A stretch of DNA of 64,000 nt from an uncultured Maribacter sp. (lineage in GTDB: Bacteria; Bacteroidota; Bacteroidia; Flavobacteriales; Flavobacteriaceae): NCBI RefSeq assembly GCF_947495965.1, contig NZ_CANMBB010000009.1, positions 1 to 64,000 of the forward strand, written 5' to 3'. A program made the position numbers and the translations under genes. Shown piece by piece: positions 1 to 8,624 of the stretch; the first letter of the stretch is position 1; every line of letters starts with the position of its first letter. The notes beneath the pieces are model-generated. The model was given only the letters and a program-made list of their open reading frames with translations. It ran no database searches and had not been told where the DNA came from.

Positions 1-33
1 TTTTACATAACCAATCTTTACGGGTGTTTTCAT
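1..33 (-). CDS. possible 5' end of an unidentified gene (partial)
   Basis: An ATG at 33-31 on the minus strand opens a frame of 11 codons (MKTPVKIGYVK) that runs off the left edge without a stop. It follows the terminator behind nqrF, so it would be a separate transcription unit. A perfect 20-bp palindrome ends directly against the start codon. Eleven residues are too few to recognise a family, and the frame could be chance. Confidence 0.3.
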   Translation of the reverse strand, partial: MKTPVKIGYVK

Positions 34-53
34 TACACTAAAATTTTAGTGTA
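34..53. promoter_or_regulatory. perfect 20-bp palindrome
   Basis: Positions 34-43 (TACACTAAAA) are the exact reverse complement of 44-53. There is no spacer, so it is more like a protein-binding dyad than an RNA hairpin. It abuts the possible minus-strand start codon at 33. The function is not known. Confidence 0.4.
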
Positions 54-87
54 TCGCTATTTCAGGACGGGACATTTTCTTGTAAAA

Positions 88-116
88 AAAAGCCGATATA
101 AAATATATCGGCTTTT
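88..116 (-). terminator. terminator of the nqr operon
   Basis: A 13-bp perfect stem (88-100 with 104-116) with an AAA loop is followed on the minus strand by a run of T. It lies about 40 bp past the nqrF stop codon. Confidence 0.85.
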
Positions 117-155
117 AAAATTTATTTAGAATTTACATTTCTATAGATACTAAAA

Positions 156-1463
156 TTATCCACCAAAATCATCAAATCTAATATTCTCATCCGCAAGACC
201 AAAATCTTCGCCCATTTTCTGAACTGCTTTGTTCATTAATGGTGGTCCACAGAAATATAATTCTATATCTTCAGGAGACTCGTGTTTACTTAAATAATTG
301 TCTATAACACAATTATGAATAAAACCAACAAAACCGTCTCCAGGAGCATCAATATCTTCTTTTACCTTCCAATTATCTTCTTCCATTGGTTCAGAAAGAG
401 CTAAATAGAATTTAAAGTTTGGAAATTCTTTTTCTAAGGCATAAAAATGTTCTAAATAAAATAATTCTCTTTTAGAACGCCCACCATACCAATACGTAAC
501 TTTTCTATCTGTTTTTAATGTTTTGAATAGATGGTATAAATGTGATCGCATTGGAGCCATACCTGCACCACCACCAACATAAAGCATTTCTGCGTCAGAT
601 TCATTTATAAAGAATTCTCCATAAGGGCCAGATATAACAACATCATCTCCTTTTTTCAAATTAAAAATATACGAAGAAGCAACACCAGGATTAACATCCA
701 TCCATCCATTTTTAGAACGATCCCATGGCGGCGTAGCAATCCTAACATTAAGCATAATTTCTCTACCTTCCGCTGGGAAAGAAGCCATTGAATAAGCTCT
801 TTCTACAGTCTCTGGGTTCTTCATAACCAAAGGCCAAAGGTTAAATTTATCCCACTCTGCTTTAAATTTATCTGGCGTTTCGTGTTCTTCAGGGTGTGCA
901 GTAATATCTATATCAGCATATTTTACTTCACATTGAGGAATCTCAATTTGAATATACCCACCAGCTTTATAACCCATATCCTCAGGAATTTCTACAACAA
1001 ATTCCTTTATAAAAGATGCTACATTGTAGTTACGAACTACTTTTGCATTCCACTTTTTAATTCCAAATACCTCTTCAGGAATCGTAATTTCCATGTCTTG
1101 CTTAACTTTAACTTGGCAAGCTAAACGAGCACCATGACTTAATTCTTTTCTAGAAAAATGAGGTGTTTCGGTTGGTAAAGCTTCCCCACCACCAGTTAGT
1201 ACGTGACATTCACATTGAATACATGTTCCACCACCACCACATGCAGATGGTAAAAATACTTTATTACTTCCTAGTGTTGATAGTAAGCTTCCTCCTGAAG
1301 CAACTTCAATCTCCTTTTCACCATTGATTGTAATTTTTACTGGACCAGATGGTGATAATTTTTGTTTTACAAATAATAGTAAAGCAACTAACAAAAGCGT
1401 AATAATTAAAAAAGCTGTTACTGTTGCTATTATTGTTCCTAATGTACCTGCGGCTAAAATCAT
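156..1463 (-). CDS. nqrF: Na+-translocating NADH:quinone reductase subunit F
   Basis: NqrF is the NADH-oxidising entry point of Na+-NQR: electrons pass from NADH to FAD, to a 2Fe-2S centre, and on to the membrane subunits. The 435-residue protein has one N-terminal membrane helix (about 8-32). A plant-type ferredoxin domain follows, with Cys75, Cys81, Cys84 and Cys116 as iron-sulfur ligands. The FAD-binding RAYS motif is at 222-225, the NADH-binding GGGAGMAP at 297-304, and a CGPP motif lies near 409. Length and motif order are as usual for the family. It is the last gene of nqrABCDEF, one base after nqrE, and a terminator follows. No flavin transferase gene (apbE) is seen in the window. Confidence 0.97.
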   Translation of the reverse strand: MILAAGTLGTIIATVTAFLIITLLLVALLLFVKQKLSPSGPVKITINGEKEIEVASGGSLLSTLGSNKVFLPSACGGGGTCIQCECHVLTGGGEALPTETPHFSRKELSHGARLACQVKVKQDMEITIPEEVFGIKKWNAKVVRNYNVASFIKEFVVEIPEDMGYKAGGYIQIEIPQCEVKYADIDITAHPEEHETPDKFKAEWDKFNLWPLVMKNPETVERAYSMASFPAEGREIMLNVRIATPPWDRSKNGWMDVNPGVASSYIFNLKKGDDVVISGPYGEFFINESDAEMLYVGGGAGMAPMRSHLYHLFKTLKTDRKVTYWYGGRSKRELFYLEHFYALEKEFPNFKFYLALSEPMEEDNWKVKEDIDAPGDGFVGFIHNCVIDNYLSKHESPEDIELYFCGPPLMNKAVQKMGEDFGLADENIRFDDFGG

Positions 1464-1464
1464 T

Positions 1465-2181
1465 TTACTTATTTGCTTTTATGTTGTTAGCTAACACTTC
1501 TTTATTATCTTCCGTAGTATTTTTAATGGTAACTGTTTTTTCTTCCTTAGGAGCTTCTTCATCTCCACCAGTAAGCATACCACCAAAACTCATAAATCCT
1601 ATTGCCATTAACCCAGTAATTATAAAAGTTATTCCTAACCCTCTTAATGCTGGTGGCACATTAGAATATCTAATTTTTTCACGTATAGCAGCAATTGCTA
1701 AAATTGCCAAGAACCATCCAATACCAGAACCAATACCATAAGTGGTAGCTAAACCTAAAGAAGCAATTTCTCTAGATTGCATAAATAACGACCCTCCTAA
1801 AATGGCACAGTTTACAGCAATAAGTGGCAAAAATATACCCAATGAATTGTATAAAGAAGGAGAAAATTTCTCTACAACTATTTCTACTAACTGTACCATG
1901 GTTGCAATAGTTGCAATAAACATGATAAAGGACAAGAAACTTAAGTCATACTCTGCATACTCAGCACCTAGCCAAGATAGAGCTCCTGGTTGCAAAAGGT
2001 ATTGATCTAACAACCAGTTTAAAGGTACTGTTATTGCCAATACAAATATTACTGCTGCTCCAAGACCTACAGCTGTTGATACTTTTTTAGATACCGCTAG
2101 ATAAGAACACATTCCCAAGAAAACCGAGAATACCATATTATCTATGAATATTGATTTAAAAAATAATTCTATATGCTCCAT
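1465..2181 (-). CDS. nqrE: Na+-translocating NADH:quinone reductase subunit E
   Basis: NqrE is one of the two related six-helix membrane subunits (with NqrD) that carry an intramembrane iron centre and form part of the Na+ path. The first 200 or so residues are six hydrophobic segments with the conserved start [15 protein letters not shown] and the NCAILGG motif containing the buried cysteine. After about residue 203 comes a hydrophilic, charged tail of about 35 residues ([10 protein letters not shown] and so on). The protein therefore has 238 residues against about 200 in proteobacterial NqrE. It sits between nqrD (63 bp upstream) and nqrF. Confidence 0.96.
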   Translation of the reverse strand: MEHIELFFKSIFIDNMVFSVFLGMCSYLAVSKKVSTAVGLGAAVIFVLAITVPLNWLLDQYLLQPGALSWLGAEYAEYDLSFLSFIMFIATIATMVQLVEIVVEKFSPSLYNSLGIFLPLIAVNCAILGGSLFMQSREIASLGLATTYGIGSGIGWFLAILAIAAIREKIRYSNVPPALRGLGITFIITGLMAIGFMSFGGMLTGGDEEAPKEEKTVTIKNTTEDNKEVLANNIKANK

Positions 2182-2244
2182 ATTTTATTATATTAAATAT
2201 TGATTTTTAGTGGATAGTTTATAGCCTCTAACGCTTCAATATTT

Positions 2245-2889
2245 TTAATCTTCTATTAATGCTTTGTTTTTAGTACGTTGTATCCAAATAATTATACCCA
2301 CAACAATTAAGGCCATTGGTGGCATAATCATAAATCCGTTATTTTCATAACCTATAGCATACAAACCTGTCTTTGCAATTGGATCCCCTAAAACAGGTAT
2401 TCCAAATAACGTTCCTGAACCAAATAATTCTCTAAAAAAACCAACAATTATTAAAATAACACCATAACCCACAGCATTACCAATACCGTCTAAAAAGGAT
2501 TTCCATGGCCCATTTCCTAAAGCAAAAGCTTCAAAACGCCCCATAATTATACAGTTAGTAATAATTAATCCCACAAAAACAGAAAGTGTTTTACTTAACT
2601 CATAAGCAAAAGCTTTAAGCACTAAATCTACTATAATTACCAGAGCAGCAACTACTATTAATTGTACAATAATTCTAATTTTTGACGGTATTATATTTCG
2701 CATTAAAGAAATAACTACGTTACCCAATCCTAATACAAAAAGTACTGAAATTGCCATTACTAGAGATGCTTTTAACTCTGCTGTAATTGCTAATGCAGAA
2801 CATATACCTAATACTTGTATTGTTATTGGGTTATTATCTGCTAATGGGTCTGTAATTAACTGTGCGTCTTTTTTTGATAAAAGTCCCAT
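2245..2889 (-). CDS. nqrD: Na+-translocating NADH:quinone reductase subunit D
   Basis: NqrD is a six-helix integral membrane subunit paralogous to NqrE, which coordinates the intramembrane iron cofactor and contributes to the Na+ channel. The 214-residue sequence starts with the family segment containing DPLADNNPITIQVLG. It also has the NCIIMGR motif with the conserved cysteine and a GIGNAVGYG stretch. It lies 6 bp downstream of nqrC in the nqr operon. The 63-bp gap to nqrE is the longest inside the operon, and I see no promoter or hairpin in it. Confidence 0.96.
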   Translation of the reverse strand: MGLLSKKDAQLITDPLADNNPITIQVLGICSALAITAELKASLVMAISVLFVLGLGNVVISLMRNIIPSKIRIIVQLIVVAALVIIVDLVLKAFAYELSKTLSVFVGLIITNCIIMGRFEAFALGNGPWKSFLDGIGNAVGYGVILIIVGFFRELFGSGTLFGIPVLGDPIAKTGLYAIGYENNGFMIMPPMALIVVGIIIWIQRTKNKALIED

Positions 2890-2895
2890 AAATTA

Positions 2896-3639
2896 TTAAT
2901 TTTTTAAAGTTTCAAAATATGGTACATATAATTTCAACTCGCTTTTAAGCATTGCCGAAACACCATTTCCTGTTATAGTAGCACCTGCAATAGCATCTAC
3001 TTCATTGTCTGATTTATCTTTATTTAATGGATCGGCATTTCCTTTAGCTACATCAATACCTTTAAAAGTTCCATTGTTCTTTAAATCTTCACCAATAAAA
3101 TCATCCATAAAGAAACGCTTATTAATGTTTGCACCTAAACCAGCAGTTTCTCCTTTGTGGTCAAAGAAAACACCTTGCACTACCATGTTTTTATCCATTG
3201 CAACATATGCCCAAATAGCATCCCAAAGACCTTTACCTCTAATTGGTGCTATATAAAATGTTTTATCATCCTTTTTACCAACAAATAAAGGTAGTTTTCT
3301 TTCTTTACCTGCTTTAGCATTTGTTTGTTCTTTTTTAACATCTATTAAGTATGCTTCTTTATCTTCAACAACATCTGCTCCTTGAATAACTAATTGTTTT
3401 TCTATATACTTCTTAAACAATTCTGGAGCGTCAGCGGTAGAAACAAAATTTGCATTACTCTCATCATTTTCATTAACCCCCATTGCATACAAAATGTTTT
3501 GTTGCTTTTCTAGGCGTTTATTCTCATCTATATTTGGTTTTAAAAATGATGCTGCAAATGCTAGTAAAGCACCTACTACAAGCACCATACCTATAGCAAA
3601 TAGAATTGTATATGAATTTTTATCTGTTCTATTCTCCAT
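2896..3639 (-). CDS. nqrC: Na+-translocating NADH:quinone reductase subunit C
   Basis: NqrC carries a covalently bound FMN on the outer face of the membrane and passes electrons between the 2Fe-2S centre and NqrB. One membrane helix (about 12-33) is followed by a soluble FMN-binding domain. The flavinylation motif near the C-terminus reads IAGAT at 217-221, so Thr221 is the expected FMN attachment residue. The family form is (S/T)GAT; Ala at the first place is a mild deviation. The protein has 247 residues, a normal length. It lies 2 bp after nqrB and 6 bp before nqrD. Confidence 0.96.
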   Translation of the reverse strand: MENRTDKNSYTILFAIGMVLVVGALLAFAASFLKPNIDENKRLEKQQNILYAMGVNENDESNANFVSTADAPELFKKYIEKQLVIQGADVVEDKEAYLIDVKKEQTNAKAGKERKLPLFVGKKDDKTFYIAPIRGKGLWDAIWAYVAMDKNMVVQGVFFDHKGETAGLGANINKRFFMDDFIGEDLKNNGTFKGIDVAKGNADPLNKDKSDNEVDAIAGATITGNGVSAMLKSELKLYVPYFETLKN

Positions 3640-3641
3640 CG

Positions 3642-4868
3642 TTAGGCTGTTTTTGCTTTTAGACGTTTCATTCTTTGTTTTACATTTCCTTGAACCACAT
3701 AGTGATCAATTGTTGGTGCAAATACATTCATTAATAAAATGGCAAGCATAACACCTTCTGGATAAGCTGGGTTAAATACACGTATTAGTATAGAAATAAA
3801 CCCTATTAAAAAACCGTATATCCATTTACCCTTATTTGTTTGTGAAGCAGTTACTGGATCCGTTGCCATAAATACAGTACCAAAAGCAAAACCACCAATT
3901 AATAAGTGATGCCAAAATTCTGTACTCATAAGTCCATAAAATTTACTGCTTTCAGTAATCCAACCAGAACTTACTACTCCATTAAAAATTAGCCCCATTA
4001 CCAATGCTCCTATTACAGAGGATAACATAATTCTCCAACTTCCAATTTTAGTGAAAATTAAAAATAAACCTCCTAGTAAAATTAACAAGGTAGATGTTTC
4101 GCCTACAGATCCTGGAATAAAACCAAAAAACATATCCATAACATCATAACCAGCTTCTTTATTTTGTGCTAAACTACCTAGTATAGTTTCTCCAGAAATA
4201 GCATCTAAATTTTCACCTGCTGCAATAAGCTGATCTTGCTTAACAGCTCCTTCTACCCAAACTTTATCTCCAGACATCCATGTTGGGTATGCAAAGAATA
4301 AAAAAGCTCTTATAGTTAAAGCAGGGTTTAGAATATTCATTCCTGTACCTCCAAAAACCTCTTTTCCTATTACAACACCAAATGCTACCGCTACTGCTAA
4401 CATCCAAAGTGGAATATCTACAGGAACAATAAGCGGTACTAACATACCTGTTACCAAGTACCCTTCTTCTACTTCGTGCTTTTTAATTACCGCGAAAATA
4501 AATTCTATTAACAAACCAACCCCATAAGAAACTACTAGTATTGGTAAAATTTTCCAAGCACCAATTAATAAGTTATCCAAAGACCAGAATTCTGCACTAA
4601 ATAATCCTCCTGAAATAACAGAACCTGTTCCAAAAGCTACATTATGCTGGTAACCTGCATTGAACATACCAAAAATTAAACATGGAACCATTGCCATAAT
4701 TACGGTATTCATGGTACGCTTTAAATCATCGGCTGCTTTTATATGAGTACCATTATGCGTAGTCTCATTTGGCAAGTATAAAAAAGTATGGATTGCATTA
4801 AATGCAGGAGCCATTTTTGTTCCTTTATACTTTTCTTTTAAATTATGTAAATTACTCTTTAAACCCAT
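3642..4868 (-). CDS. nqrB: Na+-translocating NADH:quinone reductase subunit B
   Basis: NqrB is the largest membrane subunit, holding covalent FMN and riboflavin and thought to couple electron transfer to Na+ movement. The 408-residue protein has an N-terminal cytoplasmic stretch of about 50 residues and then roughly ten hydrophobic helices. The flavinylation motif GSVGETST lies at about 253-260, with Thr258 the expected FMN residue. The start codon overlaps the last base of nqrA, showing tight translational coupling. All six subunits are present, so the operon should encode a functional pump. This fits a marine habitat. Confidence 0.97.
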   Translation of the reverse strand: MGLKSNLHNLKEKYKGTKMAPAFNAIHTFLYLPNETTHNGTHIKAADDLKRTMNTVIMAMVPCLIFGMFNAGYQHNVAFGTGSVISGGLFSAEFWSLDNLLIGAWKILPILVVSYGVGLLIEFIFAVIKKHEVEEGYLVTGMLVPLIVPVDIPLWMLAVAVAFGVVIGKEVFGGTGMNILNPALTIRAFLFFAYPTWMSGDKVWVEGAVKQDQLIAAGENLDAISGETILGSLAQNKEAGYDVMDMFFGFIPGSVGETSTLLILLGGLFLIFTKIGSWRIMLSSVIGALVMGLIFNGVVSSGWITESSKFYGLMSTEFWHHLLIGGFAFGTVFMATDPVTASQTNKGKWIYGFLIGFISILIRVFNPAYPEGVMLAILLMNVFAPTIDHYVVQGNVKQRMKRLKAKTA

Positions 4869-6220
4869 TATCCTATCTCTTTAAGCATTAAGTCTAAACC
4901 TTCTCTTATAATTTTCTGGTGCGGTTGCTTAGACACACAAATAAATTCTGTCAATGCAAAATCTTCTGGTGCAACTTCATACATTCCTAAAGCTTCCATC
5001 TCATCTAAATCTTTATACATACAAGCTTTTAGAATTTGCATAGGAAAAATATCTAAAGGAAAAACCTCTTCATAATTTCCTGTTGTTACAAATGCACGAT
5101 GTTCTCCGTTTGTATTGGTATTTAAATCGAACTTCTTGTTTGGTGTTAACCAAGAAAAAGTCATTGCTCTTGATGTAGAAACCTTATTAAAAACAGGCTT
5201 ATTCCATCCAAAAAGTTCGTAATCATCTCCTTCAGGAATAACAGAAACTGTATTATTATAATACCCTAAGTTACCGTCTGGGCTACTTTTAACGCCAGTT
5301 AAAACATCCCCATTAATAACTCTAAAATTTTCTGAATTTACACCACTAGCATATAAGAAAGTAGAAACCTCTGCCCCTATTGTAGTATTGTAATATTTTG
5401 GTGCTTTAACAGAAGAACCTACTAGCGCAACTGTTCTTTCTGGATTAAACTTTCCTGTAAGTAACAAATCTCCTATTACAACTAGATCTTGAGCACTTAC
5501 TGTCCAAACAACCTCCCCTTTATTAACAGGATCTATTTTATTTATCTGAGTACCTACTAAACCTGCAGGATGAGGGCCCGATACTTTATGCAACTCTATA
5601 TTATCTAATCCAGATAATGGAGAATTCCCAGAAGCCCCTACAGAAACATGAACTTTTCCTAATGTTAACTTAGATAATGCTGTTAAAGCAGCTTGCAATT
5701 GTGCTTCTTTACCTTTTAAAGCATAATCCAAATCTACTGCTAATGGAGCCGTTGCGTATCCCGAAACAAAAATAGCTTTTGGCTTAGTTTCTGGATTTGC
5801 AATAACATCATAAGGCCTTTGCTTTACAAATGGCCAACAACCTCCTTTTAACAAATAACCTTTAATTTCTTCTTCGGTAGCAGATGCTAAATTTAAAGAA
5901 GAATGTTCAAGTACAGCTTGTTCTTTATCTGCCTGAATCTTTAAAGTTAGAATTCTTCTTCTTGCTCCTCTTACAATTTCCACTAACTCACCACTAACAG
6001 GAGACACAAATAACATATCTTCTATACTCTTGTTATAAAACAATGGTTCTCCTGCTTTTACATGAGCCCCTTGCTTTACCAACATTTTAGGTATTATTCC
6101 GTGAAAATCATCTAGTTGGATTGCATAAATATTACTTAATACCGCCTTAGAAGTTGTTTCTTCTGCAGCACCTACAAGTTTAATATTTAAGCCTTTTTTA
6201 ATTCGAATGTCTTTAGACAT
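4868..6220 (-). CDS. nqrA: Na+-translocating NADH:quinone reductase subunit A
   Basis: NqrA is the soluble cytoplasmic-face subunit of Na+-NQR, associated with quinone binding. The 450-residue sequence has no membrane helix. It begins with the family segment DIRIKKGLNIKLVG and continues through the lipoyl-like domain around residues 35-75 (HGIIPKMLVKQGAHVKAGEPL). It is the first gene of the operon. A TACTTTTG -7 element at 6262-6255 gives a leader of about 30 bases. It is divergent from the T9SS plug-like gene, with 154 bp between them. Confidence 0.97.
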   Translation of the reverse strand: MSKDIRIKKGLNIKLVGAAEETTSKAVLSNIYAIQLDDFHGIIPKMLVKQGAHVKAGEPLFYNKSIEDMLFVSPVSGELVEIVRGARRRILTLKIQADKEQAVLEHSSLNLASATEEEIKGYLLKGGCWPFVKQRPYDVIANPETKPKAIFVSGYATAPLAVDLDYALKGKEAQLQAALTALSKLTLGKVHVSVGASGNSPLSGLDNIELHKVSGPHPAGLVGTQINKIDPVNKGEVVWTVSAQDLVVIGDLLLTGKFNPERTVALVGSSVKAPKYYNTTIGAEVSTFLYASGVNSENFRVINGDVLTGVKSSPDGNLGYYNNTVSVIPEGDDYELFGWNKPVFNKVSTSRAMTFSWLTPNKKFDLNTNTNGEHRAFVTTGNYEEVFPLDIFPMQILKACMYKDLDEMEALGMYEVAPEDFALTEFICVSKQPHQKIIREGLDLMLKEIG

Positions 6221-6254
6221 ATTGATGTAGACCTTTGGTTAACAAAATTTGGTG

Positions 6255-6262
6255 CAAAAGTA
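6255..6262 (-). promoter_or_regulatory. -7 promoter element of nqrA
   Basis: Minus-strand TACTTTTG fits TAnnTTTG, the -7 element used by the Bacteroidota primary sigma factor. It lies 35 bp upstream of the nqrA start. No clear -33 TTTG was found. Confidence 0.55.
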
Positions 6263-6374
6263 ATGTTAAATAAAAATAATTCATAATTATTAGACAGAAA
6301 TTTAAGTCATACATCGATGTTAATTTTTTAGGTATGCTTTTTGCTTACCTTTACCACAAAATAATTTCTTTTTA

Positions 6375-7619
6375 ATGCGATATATAATTACAACAATTAC
6401 ATTATTTTTTTTTAGCACTTTCCTTACTAGTCAAGCCTTAGAAGAAGTAAGCGAACCTTACCATATTAAATCCATTATTTTTAAAGGACCAACGGAAGAC
6501 CAATTTCCTATAATACAACTAGGAGATCCAATGTATCTTGAGTTTGATGACATTCTAGCAAATGAACAAGATTATTATTACAAAATAATACACTGCAACT
6601 ATAATTGGGAAAAATCTGATTTATTAAAGTCTCAATATTTAAAAGGTGTAGACAACCAACGTATTACCAATTACGAGAATAGCTACTCTACCCTACAACC
6701 TTATTCTAATTATCAATTAACCATTCCTAACGAAAATGTTAAACTAAAAGTAAGCGGAAACTATATTTTAGAAATATACAACAATAGCTATGAACTTCAA
6801 TTTTCAAGAAGATTTATAGTTTATCAAGATCTTGTTAAGATTGGAGCTACCGTTAAAAGATCTAGAGATTTTAATTTTCTAAATGAGAAACAAGTAGTTC
6901 AATTTACTATTAATGCAAGTAACTACCCCTTAGTAAATCCAAAAAAAGAAGTTAAAGTAGCTATACTACAAAATTACCATTGGCCAACAGCCATTAACAA
7001 CGTCCCTCCTCAATTTACTTTAGGCTCAGAATTAGTATATAAATATGACAAGGAAACTAGTTTTTTTGGCGGCAATGAATTTTTTAATTTTGACACTAAA
7101 GACCTAAGAGCTCCTACATCTGCAATAGCCAAAATAGGGCTTACAGACCTATATAATCATTATTTATTTTCTAATATTTATAGGAACGAAAGACCATACA
7201 CCTATTATCCAGACATTAATGGAGACTTTGTTATTAGAACCCTACAAGGAACAAATTCTTCTAGAGAAGCAGAATACACCAAAGTTCACTTTAGCCTACC
7301 TTATAAAGAAGAACTAGCACTTGACGATGTATACATTTATGGAAAACACAATAACTATGCTTTAAATGAAGATAATTTAATGACATATAATGAGGAAAAT
7401 GGAATGATGGAAGCCACAATCCCACTTAAACAAGGGTTTTACAATTACAAATATGTAATTAAAAGAAAGGATGATACTATTGACCTAAACACTGTATGTG
7501 GAAATTTCCATAACACTGAAAACAACTACACAATTATTGTTTATTATCGAGTTTTTGGTGATTTATACGATAGCATCATAGGAATAGGATCCGCTAACTC
7601 AAGAAATATTAGTAATTAA
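6375..7619 (+). CDS. type IX secretion system plug-family protein (DUF5103)
   Basis: This 414-residue exported protein has a Sec signal peptide (about 1-20, ending FSTFLTSQA). It matches the DUF5103 family, now called T9SS plug protein. In Flavobacterium johnsoniae a member of this family closes the periplasmic side of the SprA translocon when no cargo is bound. Features seen are the N-terminal segment YHIKSIIFKGP, tyrosine-rich beta-type sequence (YYYKIIHCNYNWEKSDLL), and no membrane helix after the signal. It stands alone between the divergent nqr operon and apaG, a neighbourhood I recall as common in flavobacteria. I assign the family with good confidence. The specific plug role is by homology. 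Confidence 0.8.
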   Translation: MRYIITTITLFFFSTFLTSQALEEVSEPYHIKSIIFKGPTEDQFPIIQLGDPMYLEFDDILANEQDYYYKIIHCNYNWEKSDLLKSQYLKGVDNQRITNYENSYSTLQPYSNYQLTIPNENVKLKVSGNYILEIYNNSYELQFSRRFIVYQDLVKIGATVKRSRDFNFLNEKQVVQFTINASNYPLVNPKKEVKVAILQNYHWPTAINNVPPQFTLGSELVYKYDKETSFFGGNEFFNFDTKDLRAPTSAIAKIGLTDLYNHYLFSNIYRNERPYTYYPDINGDFVIRTLQGTNSSREAEYTKVHFSLPYKEELALDDVYIYGKHNNYALNEDNLMTYNEENGMMEATIPLKQGFYNYKYVIKRKDDTIDLNTVCGNFHNTENNYTIIVYYRVFGDLYDSIIGIGSANSRNISN

Positions 7620-7990
7620 AAAAACTTGTAGATCTATAGGTCTTCAAAAATCAAAAAAAACAACTTTCGTTGTTTAAAAACACACTTTAAAAAACCATTC
7701 ACCGATAATAAAAGAGCTACATCAGAAAAACAAATACTTATAACGATCATACTCTTTTACTTTTTTTTTATACATTAATGTTACTTATCTTGCTCTCCCT
7801 TAATCAATTAAAATGATTAATTATTAAAAAAACAACCATAGTATTTTTTTTGTTGAAGTCATAGTATTAACTAAACCTCAACGCTTAAGTACTTAAACAA
7901 ATATTTATATCTAAATTCTATTTTTTATATTTTAGCATCAAATATGCTTTTTAGACAAATTATAGAAGGTATTTTACACATTGCATGCAT
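7620..7990. other. gene-free stretch between the plug-like gene and apaG
   Basis: These 371 bases are very AT-rich. They contain a 7-bp hairpin (AAACAAC at 7658-7664 with GTTGTTT at 7669-7675) that has a T-run only on the minus-strand side. There is also a TTAATCA/TGATTAA inverted repeat at 7800-7820, and a 16-codon reading frame (7944-7994) that overlaps the apaG start as ATGA. No clear TAnnTTTG element and no longer gene are seen. Confidence 0.6.
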
Positions 7991-8377
7991 ATGACAACAC
8001 AAGTAACTAACGGCATTAAAGTTTCAGTTAACACAAATTTTGAAGGTACTTTTTTTAAAAATTACAAAATGCATTTTGCTTTTGGGTATACCATTACCAT
8101 TGAAAATCAAAGTAAAGATTCTGTGCAATTAAATTCTAGACATTGGAAAATTTATGATGCATTAAATGACCTTGAATTACTAGATGGCGAAGGTGTAATA
8201 GGCAAAAAACCAGTGATTCTTCCAGGAGAATCTCACACCTATAATTCTGGATGCCTATTAGCCTCTCCTATTGGAGCTATGAAAGGACATTACAATATGA
8301 TTAATTTTGGAACTTCTGAAAAAATAAGAGTATACATTCCCACTTTTAAGTTTAGCGCACCTTTTGCTCTAAACTAA
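7991..8377 (+). CDS. apaG: ApaG family protein
   Basis: ApaG proteins are small all-beta (fibronectin III-like) proteins of uncertain biochemical role, linked in enterobacteria to Co2+/Mg2+ resistance. The 128-residue sequence shows the family core: YTITIENQSKDSVQL, SRHWKI, GEGVIGKKPVILPGE, and SPIGAMKGHYNM followed by IPTFKLSAPF-like residues at the C-terminus (here IPTFKFSAPFALN). A start two codons upstream (7985) is possible. I prefer the ATG at 7991 because it gives the usual N-terminus MTTQVTNGIKVSV. It is transcribed alone, with a strong terminator 25 bp after the stop. Confidence 0.92.
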   Translation: MTTQVTNGIKVSVNTNFEGTFFKNYKMHFAFGYTITIENQSKDSVQLNSRHWKIYDALNDLELLDGEGVIGKKPVILPGESHTYNSGCLLASPIGAMKGHYNMINFGTSEKIRVYIPTFKFSAPFALN

Positions 8378-8400
8378 CCAAACTAAATATTTTACCAAAA

Positions 8401-8440
8401 AAAAATCCTAATCTATATAGTTATATAGATTAGGATTTTT
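8401..8440 (+). terminator. terminator after apaG
   Basis: Perfect 19-bp arms (8401-8419 with 8422-8440) are separated by GT and end in T-runs. The structure could work in both directions. Confidence 0.9.
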
Positions 8441-8584
8441 TTATTTAATTACACAAAGTATCCTATTAATTACTAGGAATAGTATTATATATTATGTTAT
8501 TCTGATTAAAATAACATAAAAATTACCATATTCTTAAATCAAATAAATATAGTTTCGAATATCCTAATTAAGTTCTCAATTTAA

Positions 8585-8592
8585 TACCTTTG
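8585..8592 (+). promoter_or_regulatory. -7 promoter element of pruA
   Basis: TACCTTTG fits TAnnTTTG and lies 32 bp before the pruA ATG. No convincing -33 element is visible. Confidence 0.6.
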
Positions 8593-8624
8593 TTTAATAA
8601 TTTTTAATTAAAAAAAACGAAAGT

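Noticed and set aside
882-1124. Plus-strand reading frame inside nqrF
   Set aside because: It is antisense to a clear gene and shows no recognisable protein; the same holds for other long antisense frames in nqrE, ftsZ, pnp and murE.
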